A stretch of DNA of 64,000 nucleotides from Phocaeicola coprocola DSM 17136 (lineage in GTDB: Bacteria > Bacteroidota > Bacteroidia > Bacteroidales > Bacteroidaceae). Within the stretch, counting starts at the first letter, position 1. Every line of letters begins with the position of its first letter. Under the pieces are notes generated by a model. It saw only the letters and a list, made by a program, of their open reading frames with translations, made no database searches and was not told the DNA's origin. Position numbers and translations under genes: made by a program. Shown in pieces: positions 38,975 to 47,706 of this stretch. The DNA is taken from positions 62,001 through 126,000 of the forward strand of contig NZ_DS981505.1 of the NCBI RefSeq assembly GCF_000154845.1, given 5' to 3'.

Positions 38975-40036
38975 ATGAGTAAACAAGAAGTTGTAATCTG
39001 CCATAACCTGGAAGAAAACCTGCAAAAGGCAGTCACCAGCAAAACATACGATAAATTATTTATTCTGACCGACGAGCATACGCGCACGTATTGCCTTCCG
39101 ATTATCGAAAAATATCCGTTTCTTGCACAGGCAGAACATATTTGCATCGGAGTGGAAGATATTCATAAGAATCTGGAAACTCTTGCCTACGTATGGAGCC
39201 AGCTTAGCAACAAGGGAGGTACACGCCACTCACTGATGATCAATCTGGGCGGAGGTATGATAACCGACCTGGGTGGTTTTGCAGCTGCTACTTTCAAACG
39301 AGGTATCGACATGGTTAACATTCCTACTACATTACTGGCCATGGTAGATGCTTCTGTAGGAGGAAAGACAGGCATCAACTTCAATGGGTTGAAAAATGAG
39401 ATTGGAGTGTTCGCACCAGCCAATTATGTTCTGATAGACTGTGAATTTCTTAAATCACTCGATTATCCCAATATCTTGTCGGGATATGCGGAAATGCTGA
39501 AGCACGGACTTATCAGCAACACGGAGCACTGGAGCGAGCTTATCAAATTCGATATGGAGCACGTAGACTACAAGCATCTGCAACAACTTGTCGCTACTTC
39601 CATCGAGGTAAAAGAAAAAGTGGTAGAACAGGATCCTTTCGAGAAAAATATCCGCAAGGCCTTAAACTTCGGACATACCGTAGGTCATGCATTCGAAAGT
39701 TTTGCTCTGGAAACAGGACATCCTGTATTGCATGGATATGCCGTAGCATGGGGAATGGTGTGCGAACTATATTATTCACATCTCAAGGTTGGTTTCCCCA
39801 AAGACAAGTTACGCCCTACCATACAGTTCATCAAGGAGCATTACGGAAAACTGGCATTCAGCTGTAAGGATTATGACCGTCTGTACGAGTTTATGAAACA
39901 TGATAAGAAAAATTCCTCACTGGGCAATGTCAACTTCACCCTACTCGGTGAAATAGGTGATATCCATATCAACCAAAGTGCCACTCAAGATGAGGTATAT
40001 GATATGTTCGACTTCTATTGCGAAACAATGGGCTAA
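38975..40036 (+). CDS. aroB: 3-dehydroquinate synthase
   Basis: Cytosolic NAD+ and divalent-metal-dependent enzyme that turns 3-deoxy-D-arabino-heptulosonate 7-phosphate into 3-dehydroquinate, step two of the shikimate pathway. Start at ATG 38975 (MSKQEVVICHN), giving 353 residues, the usual length; the frame opens earlier at 38927 but with an implausible hydrophobic leader. Motifs: NLGGGMITDLGGFAAATFKRG (NAD-binding loop), IPTTLLAMVDASVGGKTGIN, and the metal-site LNFGHTVGHAFE. Other aro genes are not next to it, which is common in Bacteroidales. Confidence 0.96.
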   Translation: MSKQEVVICHNLEENLQKAVTSKTYDKLFILTDEHTRTYCLPIIEKYPFLAQAEHICIGVEDIHKNLETLAYVWSQLSNKGGTRHSLMINLGGGMITDLGGFAAATFKRGIDMVNIPTTLLAMVDASVGGKTGINFNGLKNEIGVFAPANYVLIDCEFLKSLDYPNILSGYAEMLKHGLISNTEHWSELIKFDMEHVDYKHLQQLVATSIEVKEKVVEQDPFEKNIRKALNFGHTVGHAFESFALETGHPVLHGYAVAWGMVCELYYSHLKVGFPKDKLRPTIQFIKEHYGKLAFSCKDYDRLYEFMKHDKKNSSLGNVNFTLLGEIGDIHINQSATQDEVYDMFDFYCETMG

Positions 40037-40102
40037 AAGGCATTATTAAAGATATTACAGCGACAGCTTATTCTAAAAAAGCAGAAAAAGCATATGAAAT
40101 AA

Positions 40103-40133
40103 TTTGCTAATTTAAAATAAAGCCTTACCTTTG
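40103..40133 (+). promoter_or_regulatory. Promoter of tRNA-Pro
   Basis: TTTG (40103-40106), 19-bp spacer, TACCTTTG (40126-40133): a complete Bacteroidota promoter. The expected start is at about 40140, just before the mature tRNA. Confidence 0.85.
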
Positions 40134-40144
40134 CATCCGCAATT

Positions 40145-40219
40145 CGGGGTGTAGCTCAGCCCGGTTAGAGTACGCGTCTGGGGGGCGTGTGGTCGCTGGT
40201 TCGAATCCAGTCACCCCGA
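40145..40219 (+). tRNA. tRNA-Pro (anticodon GGG), island attachment site
   Basis: 75-nt cloverleaf. Acceptor CGGGGTG (40145-40151) pairs with CACCCCG (40212-40218); D-arm GCTC...GAGT; anticodon loop CTGGGGG with anticodon GGG; T-arm with GGTTCGAATCC. The CCA end is not encoded. The 3' half is duplicated at 61423, showing that the downstream island integrated here and kept the tRNA intact. Confidence 0.95.
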
Positions 40220-40262
40220 CTGGTAGAAAGCATTGATAATCTGATGATTATCGATGCTTTTT
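40176..40262 (+). repeat. attL: left copy of the island direct repeat
   Basis: Starts at GTCTGGGG within the tRNA anticodon arm, covers the T-arm and acceptor end, and runs through the hairpin AAGCATTGATAATC/GATTATCGATGCTT plus T-run (40228-40262), which serves as the tRNA terminator. The right copy differs at 40226 (g/a) and 40250 (a/g). Confidence 0.9.
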
Positions 40263-40317
40263 TATTTTAATCTAACTCTTGGTTTTACGATGAAAAAGGG
40301 TAAGAAAACGACGTTAG

Positions 40318-40338
40318 TGTAAACCATAGTGTAAACCG
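40318..40338 (+). repeat. Left arm-type repeat pair of the recombinase
   Basis: TGTAAACC at 40318-40325 and again at 40330-40337, 12 bp apart. The whole 21-bp block is identical at 61342-61362 near the right end. Paired direct repeats just inside both att sites are expected for arm-binding by a tyrosine recombinase N-terminal domain. Confidence 0.7.
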
Positions 40339-40357
40339 CTGCACAACCTTTAAAACT

Positions 40358-41578
40358 ATGAGTATCAAGGTTTCAGTGATTTGTTTTAAGAGCAAGGTGT
40401 TATCAAATGGAAACCACCCTCTTATGTTACGCATTACAGAGAACAAAAAACGAGTGATGAAAAGTTTAGGAATCTCCATAAACCCTAAATATTGGGATTT
40501 CGGCAAAGAAGAACCTAAACCTAAATGTCCGGATTACGAATTAATCCAAAACATCATTCTAAAAGTAAAATCTGAATATCAACATTTAATCTTAGAGAAG
40601 TTATCAAAAAATGAAGAATTTACCGCCTCTTCATTAATCAACGAGCAAAAAGAAGAAATCAAGGCTAAAACAGTTGAAGAGTTTTACTTGTCATTAATAG
40701 AAGAATTAAAGCAAAAAGGCAGAATTGGTAATAGTTACGCTTACTTGAACTCATACAATACTTTGAGAAATTTTAATCATGGGAAGAAATTGAACTATAC
40801 TTTCAGCCACATTGATGTAACCTTCTGTCGTAAGTTTGAAGATTGGATGCGTAGTAAAGGAAACAAAGATACAACTCTCAGCTATCAATTTCGGACTCTA
40901 CGTGCTGCATTCAACAAGGCAATTGAAGCTAAAATTGTAGCACGAGAAAAGAATCCGTTCATTAAATACAAATTAAGCCATTTCAACACAAAGACTATTA
41001 AACGAGCTTTATCCAAGAAAGATATTATGAAAATTATCAATGCGAATTGTATTGGGAAGAGCGAGCTTAGACAGCTTACGCATGACTTATTTTCATTCTC
41101 ATATTTATGTGGAGGAATCTCATTTGTGGATATTGCCAATTTAACCCCTAAAAACATAGTGGATGGTAGGCTTATCTATCAACGGCAAAAGACACATGGA
41201 AACATCAACCTCCCTCTTTCAGACAAAGCACAGAAAATTATAGATAAATACATTGACTATCAGAAGCAAGCAATCTATCTATTTCCTATTCTACATGGAA
41301 AGAAACATATTACTCCTATGCAAAAAAGTAATAGGGTACACAAGGTCTGCCATCAAATAAACCAAGAGTTAAAAATATTCGCTAAAGAACTGAATATAAA
41401 ATCAGAGGTCACAACCTATGTTGCCCGTCATTCATTTGCAACCATTTTAAAAAAATCAGGAGTTAATATAGGAATCATATCTGAAGCATTGGGGCATCAA
41501 GATATTAAAACCACTCAAATCTACCTTAGCCGTTTTGATAACGAACAAGTAGATGAAGCAATGAAAAACTTGTTGTAG
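40358..41578 (+). CDS. Tyrosine recombinase/integrase of the island
   Basis: Site-specific integrase of 406 residues. N-terminal arm-binding domain (VSVICFKSKVLSNGNHPLML, the Bacteroidota Arm-DNA-binding type), a SAM-like core-binding domain (about 105-200) and the catalytic domain. Catalytic residues seen: RHSFAT (Arg357, His358), GHQDIK (His380) and the nucleophile Tyr389 in QIYLS. The position where most relatives have the first catalytic Arg reads YLCGGISFVDI, with no Arg in the usual place; loss of this Arg is known for IntDOT of CTnDOT. The gene lies 139 bp from the tRNA end and reads into the island. Confidence 0.92.
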   Translation: MSIKVSVICFKSKVLSNGNHPLMLRITENKKRVMKSLGISINPKYWDFGKEEPKPKCPDYELIQNIILKVKSEYQHLILEKLSKNEEFTASSLINEQKEEIKAKTVEEFYLSLIEELKQKGRIGNSYAYLNSYNTLRNFNHGKKLNYTFSHIDVTFCRKFEDWMRSKGNKDTTLSYQFRTLRAAFNKAIEAKIVAREKNPFIKYKLSHFNTKTIKRALSKKDIMKIINANCIGKSELRQLTHDLFSFSYLCGGISFVDIANLTPKNIVDGRLIYQRQKTHGNINLPLSDKAQKIIDKYIDYQKQAIYLFPILHGKKHITPMQKSNRVHKVCHQINQELKIFAKELNIKSEVTTYVARHSFATILKKSGVNIGIISEALGHQDIKTTQIYLSRFDNEQVDEAMKNLL

Positions 41579-41693
41579 TTTATTGCATTAATGATTTTCA
41601 TAGCTGAAGCACATATACTATATATTAAAATTGCTTAAAAAAATAAATCAGATTATCGTTGTCAAGAAAAAAAATAGGATATTTGCAATCAAT

Positions 41694-41825
41694 ATGGAAG
41701 CTAAAAAAGCAACATATAGTATTTCTTTTTTTGATATGAACTTATCTAAAGGAAGAATAATTATTTTGGAAAAAATGACAGGAAAAAATCTGCATTTAGT
41801 CACAAATGCCCCATTTATTTCGTAA
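41694..41825 (+). CDS. Possible small hypothetical protein
   Basis: A 43-codon frame from ATG 41694 (MEAKKATYSISFFDMNLSKG) in an otherwise gene-free 420-bp stretch between the integrase and the AAA ATPase. No recognisable domain. It ends 110 bp before a strong terminator. The region is extremely AT-rich, so chance is possible. Confidence 0.25.
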   Translation: MEAKKATYSISFFDMNLSKGRIIILEKMTGKNLHLVTNAPFIS

Positions 41826-41934
41826 TTTTTTTCAAAAGTATGATCATATTATTGAATAAACTATTTAAACTAACAAAAACAGATATAAAAAACATAGAGA
41901 TATAAAATAGAGTAGAAATAATTAATAGAATTAA

Positions 41935-41982
41935 TGGGCATAAATGACTTAAATATAAAAAGTTATTTATGCCCATTTTTAT
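41935..41982 (+). terminator. Terminator upstream of the AAA ATPase
   Basis: TGGGCATAAATGACTT (41935-41950) pairs with AAGTTATTTATGCCCA (41960-41975) over 16 bp with one G-T wobble, then TTTTTATT. It would stop transcription from the integrase side just 20 bp before the next ATG, so it could also act as a leader hairpin controlling that gene. Confidence 0.75.
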
Positions 41983-41999
41983 TGCTAAATAATTAAACT

Positions 42000-43322
42000 A
42001 TGGAATTTTCAGCAAAAGCAATTAATACAATAGCTGACCTATACAGTAAGTATGGTTGGAAAAAAGGTAGCGGATACACTGTTTTAAGTTTGCTTGCCAT
42101 AGCAGGAGGTTACTACCTCTTTATGGAAATAAAAAAAGCAAATCAAAACAATTTATCGAAAAACCGCAAACAAGAAACAAAATTTGCTTCTTCATGCAGG
42201 ATGGAAGAAAATAAAGCAAAAACAGAAGAAAAAATAAAAATTATTAACGCAAAAAAAGAAGCAACTATTGAAATAAAAAATCTACAACACCAACAAAAAA
42301 TGGAAAGGGATAAGGCAAAAACGATTCCTTTATTTGCCACCAATGATATGTCAAAAAATAAGATTGAAAGCTATCGTGAAGCAGTACTAAATGGAACAGT
42401 TGATAAGACTATAGAACGTTGTTTAGGATACTCTTGGCTAAAAGAAGGGTATGACACAGGGCTTGTCGGTCCAACGGACTGTGGAAAAACAACTTTCATT
42501 ATGCAGTTAGCTATTTCATTAGCAAGAGGAGAATGTAACAATCTTTTATCACAAGAATGGCTTGAAACACCTCCAACCCCGGTTATTGTATTCACATTAG
42601 AACAAAATTACAGTGAAATCCAAAAATATTATGGAGAAATTATTGACAAAACACCCTTACTTGAAGTTTACGGAAATACTAAAATATACCCATCAGAGAT
42701 AATTGAAATAATAGTAATCGAAAAGAACAAACATAAAAACAAAGGAATTGCTGTTTTTATTGATAATTACACAAAACTTGAAGAACTTTATGGAGTCAAA
42801 GCCATGAAAGAATTCAGCGAAAAATTAGAAAAGCTCCGTCTAGAGAATTCAGCACCCAATAAACCTATAACTCCACTAAAAGTATATCATACAAAATCAG
42901 ATTGGAAACCAACACAACCATTAACATCTGATAATGTCAGAGGCAATAAAAATAATGTTTATTTCACGCAAAACTTCCTATACTTCACATACTGCAAGCA
43001 TAGTAATGAACAGCGTGTACTTGGATTTATAAAATTAAAGCATGGTAATAAGAATATCGCATATATATTGGAATATGCGAATACGAAAATCAATCAGTTT
43101 TGTTATGTGAAAGAGGGGAACAAAAATGACATTGGTATACCTCCCAGTGAAGATAATAGTAAAAATGATAAACAAAAACGAGGAAGAAAATCGCGTTATT
43201 CCCTTGAAGAAATAAAATTCCTTTACAAAGAGATACAATCTGGTGCATATACGTATAAAGAAGTTGAAGAAGCCTATGGCATATCAAAAGACGCAATAAA
43301 AAAACGGATTCAGCGTTCTTAA
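42000..43322 (+). CDS. Membrane-anchored AAA ATPase with C-terminal HTH (RepA/DnaB-like)
   Basis: 440 residues. An N-terminal hydrophobic segment (TVLSLLAIAGGYYLFM, about 27-42) is followed by a Lys/Glu-rich coiled coil to about 110, then a RecA-like ATPase with Walker A GPTDCGKT (157-164) and Walker B GIAVFIDNY (249-257). The C-terminus is a resolvase-like HTH preceded by a basic RGRKSRYSLEE (about 400-440). Relatives in Bacteroidota mobile elements resemble RepA/DnaB-type replication ATPases. The transmembrane start plus coiled coil is not typical of a replication helicase and is the odd feature. It is the only gene on its strand here, convergent with the helicase. Confidence 0.7.
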   Translation: MEFSAKAINTIADLYSKYGWKKGSGYTVLSLLAIAGGYYLFMEIKKANQNNLSKNRKQETKFASSCRMEENKAKTEEKIKIINAKKEATIEIKNLQHQQKMERDKAKTIPLFATNDMSKNKIESYREAVLNGTVDKTIERCLGYSWLKEGYDTGLVGPTDCGKTTFIMQLAISLARGECNNLLSQEWLETPPTPVIVFTLEQNYSEIQKYYGEIIDKTPLLEVYGNTKIYPSEIIEIIVIEKNKHKNKGIAVFIDNYTKLEELYGVKAMKEFSEKLEKLRLENSAPNKPITPLKVYHTKSDWKPTQPLTSDNVRGNKNNVYFTQNFLYFTYCKHSNEQRVLGFIKLKHGNKNIAYILEYANTKINQFCYVKEGNKNDIGIPPSEDNSKNDKQKRGRKSRYSLEEIKFLYKEIQSGAYTYKEVEEAYGISKDAIKKRIQRS

Positions 43323-43477
43323 ATGATTCCAAACACAAAGAAAGCAGGGATGACAAATTCCCCATTACATCCATTTTTGCCTTCTGTCAGCAAATTGATA
43401 TACAGCATAATACAATTATTATATATGTATATCATAATTTGTCCCTCCTACCTACCTTAATAAAGAAACAGGGCACT

Positions 43478-43513
43478 AAAAAATGGAAGTAAGCTGTTAT
43501 GTAGCTTACTTCC
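43478..43513 (-). terminator. Terminator of the helicase-like gene
   Basis: Perfect 11-bp stem GGAAGTAAGCT (43485-43495) with AGCTTACTTCC (43503-43513). Read on the minus strand it is followed by ATTTTTTAG. The 306-bp convergent gap around it (43323-43628) holds no gene I can support. Confidence 0.75.
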
Positions 43514-43628
43514 AGAATTCACACCAGAATTGAAGGTTTATTTTCAATGCAGCTCCGGGAGAAGGAATTATTGCATTATGCCAACGAGCCTACACCGCCC
43601 CGAACGATCATCTTTGAATAAAATTTGA

Positions 43629-45548
43629 TTACATTATCTCAATAAAAAACACTCGCTTTCCTTCCGCATTTTTACACTGTTTTTCTTTGACTGACAAATA
43701 AGCAGAAAGATCTGTTGCTTTAGCAGTCTTACCCCAAAGCCCAAGATTATCATATATCTGTTGGAGCATGTTTTTTACGTCTCGTTTAGAATAAAGTACA
43801 CCAACCTCGAAAGCTTGTTGGCAAGCCTTCCTTATTGGTTCTTGAACGAGTCGTTCATTGTAAGCTTTTTCCACTTCTGATTCCTGAAAATAAAGTTTCT
43901 GCAATACATCATAACCGAACATGTCATACCAAACATGAAAACTTAAATCAATGAATGGATTCTGTAAAAGAATTTCATCATACTGAGGACAACAATGCCT
44001 AAAATCGGCATATATAGATAGCCGATCTTCTTCGGGTGTATTGTAGTATTTATTTTCAAAATTCTTAACATCCTGAGGCTTCTGACGCATCTTTAATACA
44101 GACTGAATTCCGGTCAAAAGTTGGCAGGAATTTTGATAGTAGAAAAACCTTTGATACCACTTATTCCATCTCGCTACCATTACTAGATGATTGAACCCAA
44201 GAGTTTCACAGCCGTTCTCCTGTAGAACGTCAATATAATCATCCGTAAACTTTTTATCCGCTGCCTTATCACGGTATAGCTGGATAAGCAGATCTTTCGC
44301 ATCAGCTGGAGCAGTCTGAAAGATTTCCAAAATCTTTTTTGAATTCTCTTCCATTTCATTTTGTTTCTGCATGAATTCCTCTTTATTTATCACTTCAGGC
44401 TTTGTCTTGTAATAGATAGTAGCATCGTTTCTGAAATGATTTGCATACAACCGCTGCCTTCCAAGTATTTGTGGAACATCAAGCACAATATCCAGTGTCT
44501 GCCATTCTTTCCCAGCATTAATGAATATATAAGTACTAGCGTTAGTGGAATAAAAATCAATACCCTCGAAGGAGGCTTTTGTACAAAAAGTGAAAGGCTT
44601 GTTTACTGGATTATTCCTGTCTGTACATAAACCACCTATTACAAAGCCTTCCGGTAAAAGTGATGATTTGCTGTCAGAACATAGAATCGTCACTTCCTCC
44701 GGTTTCAAATTATTTTGCTTGATAATATTTAGTATGGACTTGACTTCATTTAAGAAAATGCAAGCTTCGTGAGATTCTACAACAAGACCTTGTACGAATT
44801 TCCTTTCAAAATAGCCCGTCTTTCTATACCGTTCTATTAATTGACCACATATTTTTTCTGCACTCTCGCCTCTCTTCATCTGGACTTCTTTCAAAGTCGG
44901 TTCTTCAATCACATCAGGATCCCATTCCAGCTTGCAATAAGGAATATTTGCAAACTGAGGTATATAGTTAAGATACATATCCGGTATAGGTGTGGCAGAG
45001 AGATAACAGATACGGCTTACTTCATTATCCAAACGCATCAGAAAATTCATATCCGTATTTCCTTTGAATGCGGCATCCCCAATCAGACATTGAAATTCAT
45101 CCACTACAAAGAGGAATGAATCCGTTTCCCTTCTTGAATTGAGTACGTCAAGCACCTTTCCCGATGAGTCCAGTGTAACCAATATTTTAGCCGGTTTCGG
45201 TGAATGACAGAAAGGATTTTTCCCATGATAGCTAAGATAACATCCCAATTGCGACATTTTTTCTTTAATTGCTTCTTCTCTATCGTTACATAAGGGAATA
45301 TGGAACAAGAAGGTATCAGGATGTTGGATGTGCTTATCCTTCAACACTTGAATACGTGGAGAAATTATCACAACAGACAAGCTGGAGTTTAGAAACAATG
45401 ATGTACCTCCACAACCTGTCAATGTCTTGTTTAGAATAAACTTTCCGTCTATCGGTAAAATATTATCAATAAGTTGACTATAATCGCTCATATACCTACA
45501 GCCTTTAGGCATATTAATTATTTGTAGTTGATTCATAGTATCATTCAT
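43629..45548 (-). CDS. Divergent SF2 helicase-like protein
   Basis: 639 residues. Helicase-like motifs in order: LNKTLTGCGGTS at 39-50 in the Walker A position but without the canonical Lys, VVDEFQCL with DEFQ at 150-153 as motif II, YLSATP (182-187) as motif III, ASFEGIDFY near 335 and QILGRQRLYANHF near 385 as a motif VI with candidate arginine finger. The C-terminal 250 residues match nothing I recognise. The GCG(G/F)T Walker A variant recurs in phage and mobile-element proteins of Bacteroidota. It follows a primase-like gene on the same strand (210-bp gap), suggesting a replication role; unwinding activity is inferred only. Confidence 0.6.
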   Translation of the reverse strand: MNDTMNQLQIINMPKGCRYMSDYSQLIDNILPIDGKFILNKTLTGCGGTSLFLNSSLSVVIISPRIQVLKDKHIQHPDTFLFHIPLCNDREEAIKEKMSQLGCYLSYHGKNPFCHSPKPAKILVTLDSSGKVLDVLNSRRETDSFLFVVDEFQCLIGDAAFKGNTDMNFLMRLDNEVSRICYLSATPIPDMYLNYIPQFANIPYCKLEWDPDVIEEPTLKEVQMKRGESAEKICGQLIERYRKTGYFERKFVQGLVVESHEACIFLNEVKSILNIIKQNNLKPEEVTILCSDSKSSLLPEGFVIGGLCTDRNNPVNKPFTFCTKASFEGIDFYSTNASTYIFINAGKEWQTLDIVLDVPQILGRQRLYANHFRNDATIYYKTKPEVINKEEFMQKQNEMEENSKKILEIFQTAPADAKDLLIQLYRDKAADKKFTDDYIDVLQENGCETLGFNHLVMVARWNKWYQRFFYYQNSCQLLTGIQSVLKMRQKPQDVKNFENKYYNTPEEDRLSIYADFRHCCPQYDEILLQNPFIDLSFHVWYDMFGYDVLQKLYFQESEVEKAYNERLVQEPIRKACQQAFEVGVLYSKRDVKNMLQQIYDNLGLWGKTAKATDLSAYLSVKEKQCKNAEGKRVFFIEIM

Positions 45549-45758
45549 TATCCTTGCAATTTTTTATTCATAAAATACCATTATTAATGAGTAAACAGAA
45601 TGCAATATTTTTTCTATATAAAGCATATTCTTTTAAGTAATATTCCTGATTTCAAGAAAAAAAGTTGCATTCTTTCGTTTGTTGTAGGCAAACGCCGCTT
45701 GAGTGGTATAATACACTTATTATGTCTGCCTTCGGTTTACTCATACCATATTAAACTT

Positions 45759-46670
45759 TCAATATATCCTAAATTGCAATATTTCAAAGTTATCAGATTC
45801 TGCCTTATAAGCATTTCTTACATGGCTTACAATTTCATCTTCACTCATAGTCCGATCTTCCCAACCATCAACAAAGTACTCAATAGCAAAGTCTTCATCT
45901 ACTCCCCATTTGCACATCAGACAAGCCAATTTAAATATACTATTAGCTCTTTGACCTTCCAGCCAATATTCAGGATGTTTCTTCTTCCATACTGAATCCA
46001 TAATTCGAATAATACTTTCATCCGAAACGCTCTTTACACTATTACCGGAATATTGTTTTGAATAATTTTGAGGTTTTATGGTTGGTATATAATGAAAAGC
46101 AACCGGACTACGATTAACCCAAATATCCGGATCATAGCTAAGATAGTTTCTTCTGGCTATATCCTTACAGCTCTCATCTTTACTTGCTACATCGAATTTC
46201 TTCAATAGTTGTTCATACAAGTCCCTATGCAAGTCCGGATTTTCATTATCATGCAGTACTAGAGCTTTCAGTCCTTCTCCACTGGGAGTAACAAACACAC
46301 AGACTACACATGGAGTAATTATCAAGCGATTTCGTAGATGTATCATTTCATCTCTTGTAGCTATATGGTCAAAATCCATAGCTGTAATACACGAATAATC
46401 ATCCAGTCCCTTACTATTAACCTCTAAAAATCGGGCATTATAAGCAACAGCAGGCAATAATCTGGATTTCCAATATTGCCTATCTTCTTCTGGTACAGTT
46501 CTGATGTGTTCAATTGCTTGTCTTAGTGTATATTTCCCATATTCACTATCATACAATACTAAATCCCCATTACGAATAACTTCTACAACTTCATTAAAGT
46601 CAATATATTGCAAACCATACTTTGTGTAATTAATTCTTTGCAATAAAGTAAACATTTTGTCTTCTTTCAT
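45759..46670 (-). CDS. BT4734/VirE-N-type primase-like protein
   Basis: 303 residues from ATG 46670 (MKEDKMFTLLQ). The open frame continues upstream to 46775 but runs through the upstream terminator, so that start is unlikely; ATG 46655 is the alternative. The N-terminal half contains ITAMDFDHI and VFVTPSGEGLKALV, the acidic primase-polymerase-like motifs of the BT4734/VirE N-terminal family, then a helical C-terminal part (GQRANSIFKLACLMCKWGVD) like a PriCT helix bundle. Probably a replication primase of the island. The 88-nt leader between the terminator and the start may hold its promoter. Confidence 0.7.
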   Translation of the reverse strand: MKEDKMFTLLQRINYTKYGLQYIDFNEVVEVIRNGDLVLYDSEYGKYTLRQAIEHIRTVPEEDRQYWKSRLLPAVAYNARFLEVNSKGLDDYSCITAMDFDHIATRDEMIHLRNRLIITPCVVCVFVTPSGEGLKALVLHDNENPDLHRDLYEQLLKKFDVASKDESCKDIARRNYLSYDPDIWVNRSPVAFHYIPTIKPQNYSKQYSGNSVKSVSDESIIRIMDSVWKKKHPEYWLEGQRANSIFKLACLMCKWGVDEDFAIEYFVDGWEDRTMSEDEIVSHVRNAYKAESDNFEILQFRIY

Positions 46671-46754
46671 AATTTCATTGTTTATTCTGAAACTCTTCTT
46701 TTTTTCAGATATAAAGTTTTCAGGCCCTTCAAATTTCCCATTTTTATTAAATGA

Positions 46755-46791
46755 CAAAAAAGGAGACAGTCTCAAATTCGACTATCTCCTT
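46755..46791 (-). terminator. Terminator of the three-gene unknown operon
   Basis: AAGGAGACAGTC (46760-46771) pairs with GACTATCTCCTT (46780-46791) with one non-Watson-Crick position and an 8-nt loop; on the minus strand TTTTTTG follows. It lies 10 bp past the stop at 46801. Confidence 0.75.
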
Positions 46792-46800
46792 ACATTATTA

Positions 46801-47247
46801 TTATTTCGTCTGTATTCGCAATATGATGGAGCCTAAATTTATCTCCAGCCAAGCATCCTTTATTTTACTGGCACCTAATCTTTTAGCACTTTCTTTATAA
46901 ATCTCCAGAAAGTCTGACTGTTCCAGATTATAAATTATATGTCCTAAATAAGGCATAGGAGGAAGAGGTGATGGCATTTTAAATCCATTATATCCTTCTC
47001 CAGTTATTATTAAGGCATCAGCAGCATTTATATCCTTCTCCGGATTAGCCCCTAAAGTGGAATAGTCTAAACATCTATTGAAAAACATGGCTACAACATT
47101 TCCTAATGTATATAGCTTAAATTCAACTTTATCTTTACCAACATAAGCATCCAAATCTTCCTGCACCGCTTTTTCAATTTCACTAATGTTTGTTTCAGTT
47201 ATGGTATATACTTTACCCATAACGAATACCTTCTTTTCTTTTTTCAT
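46801..47247 (-). CDS. Hypothetical protein, paralogue of next gene upstream
   Basis: 148 residues, no recognised family, no signal peptide or membrane segment. It aligns by eye with the 146-residue product at 47266: ISEIEKAVQEDLDAYVGKDK near the start, VVAMFFNRCLDY in the middle, DADALIITGxGxxxF-like DALIITGEGYNGFKMP, and a final pair of beta strands IKDAWLEINLGSIILRIQ. An alpha/beta fold with an N-terminal helix is likely. Third gene of an operon with 18-bp spacing. Function unknown. Confidence 0.6.
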   Translation of the reverse strand: MKKEKKVFVMGKVYTITETNISEIEKAVQEDLDAYVGKDKVEFKLYTLGNVVAMFFNRCLDYSTLGANPEKDINAADALIITGEGYNGFKMPSPLPPMPYLGHIIYNLEQSDFLEIYKESAKRLGASKIKDAWLEINLGSIILRIQTK

Positions 47248-47265
47248 TACTGTCTCCTCCTTAGT

Positions 47266-47706
47266 TTAATACGTGATTTTCATTATGATACAATCGGGAT
47301 AACATCTTATACCGATTTCTTCAACAATCCCTTCCCCTTTACATGTAAATAGTAACAGTGTCTTATAGAACTGAATGAAGGTAGTTACATCGGTATAGAA
47401 ATTTTTACCATTAAAACACAGTGGACTAATTAATGGATAACCACCCATCTTTTTAGGAGTAAAGGCTCTAAGACCAATACCTGATAAAATATTTGCGTCA
47501 GTATCATATATCACTGGTTTGTCTGGATTGATATAAAAGTCACGAATAAATTTCATAATTACATGATTTTCGCTTAACTCCTCAATCGCGAAAGACACCA
47601 TTCCACCAGTTGTTTCCTCCAAAGAATCATTTACGGCTGATTCAATCTCCTCTATCGTCATTGTAGTATCGAGGACTTCTCTGTTTGCAATAAAATAGTT
47701 TTTCAT
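47266..47706 (-). CDS. Hypothetical protein, paralogue of gene at 46801
   Basis: 146 residues, no known domain. Shares the layout of its neighbour: TIEEIESAVNDSLEE at residues 17-31, HVIMKFIRDFY, DANILSGIGLRAFTP and a last strand CIIMKITY. The start ATG overlaps the stop of the 118-residue gene by four bases (ATGA), so translation is coupled. Two diverged copies side by side suggest that they form a heteromer or have split roles; this is inference. Confidence 0.6.
   Translation of the reverse strand: MKNYFIANREVLDTTMTIEEIESAVNDSLEETTGGMVSFAIEELSENHVIMKFIRDFYINPDKPVIYDTDANILSGIGLRAFTPKKMGGYPLISPLCFNGKNFYTDVTTFIQFYKTLLLFTCKGEGIVEEIGIRCYPDCIIMKITY

Noticed and set aside
43323..43628. CRISPR-like or other repeat array in the convergent gap
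   Set aside because: Only a single terminator hairpin is present; no repeat-spacer periodicity. I saw no CRISPR array anywhere in the window.
46671..46775. Longer N-terminus for the primase-like protein (start at 46775)
   Set aside because: That segment would be translated through the terminator hairpin of the upstream operon; an ATG at 46670 or 46655 is more plausible.
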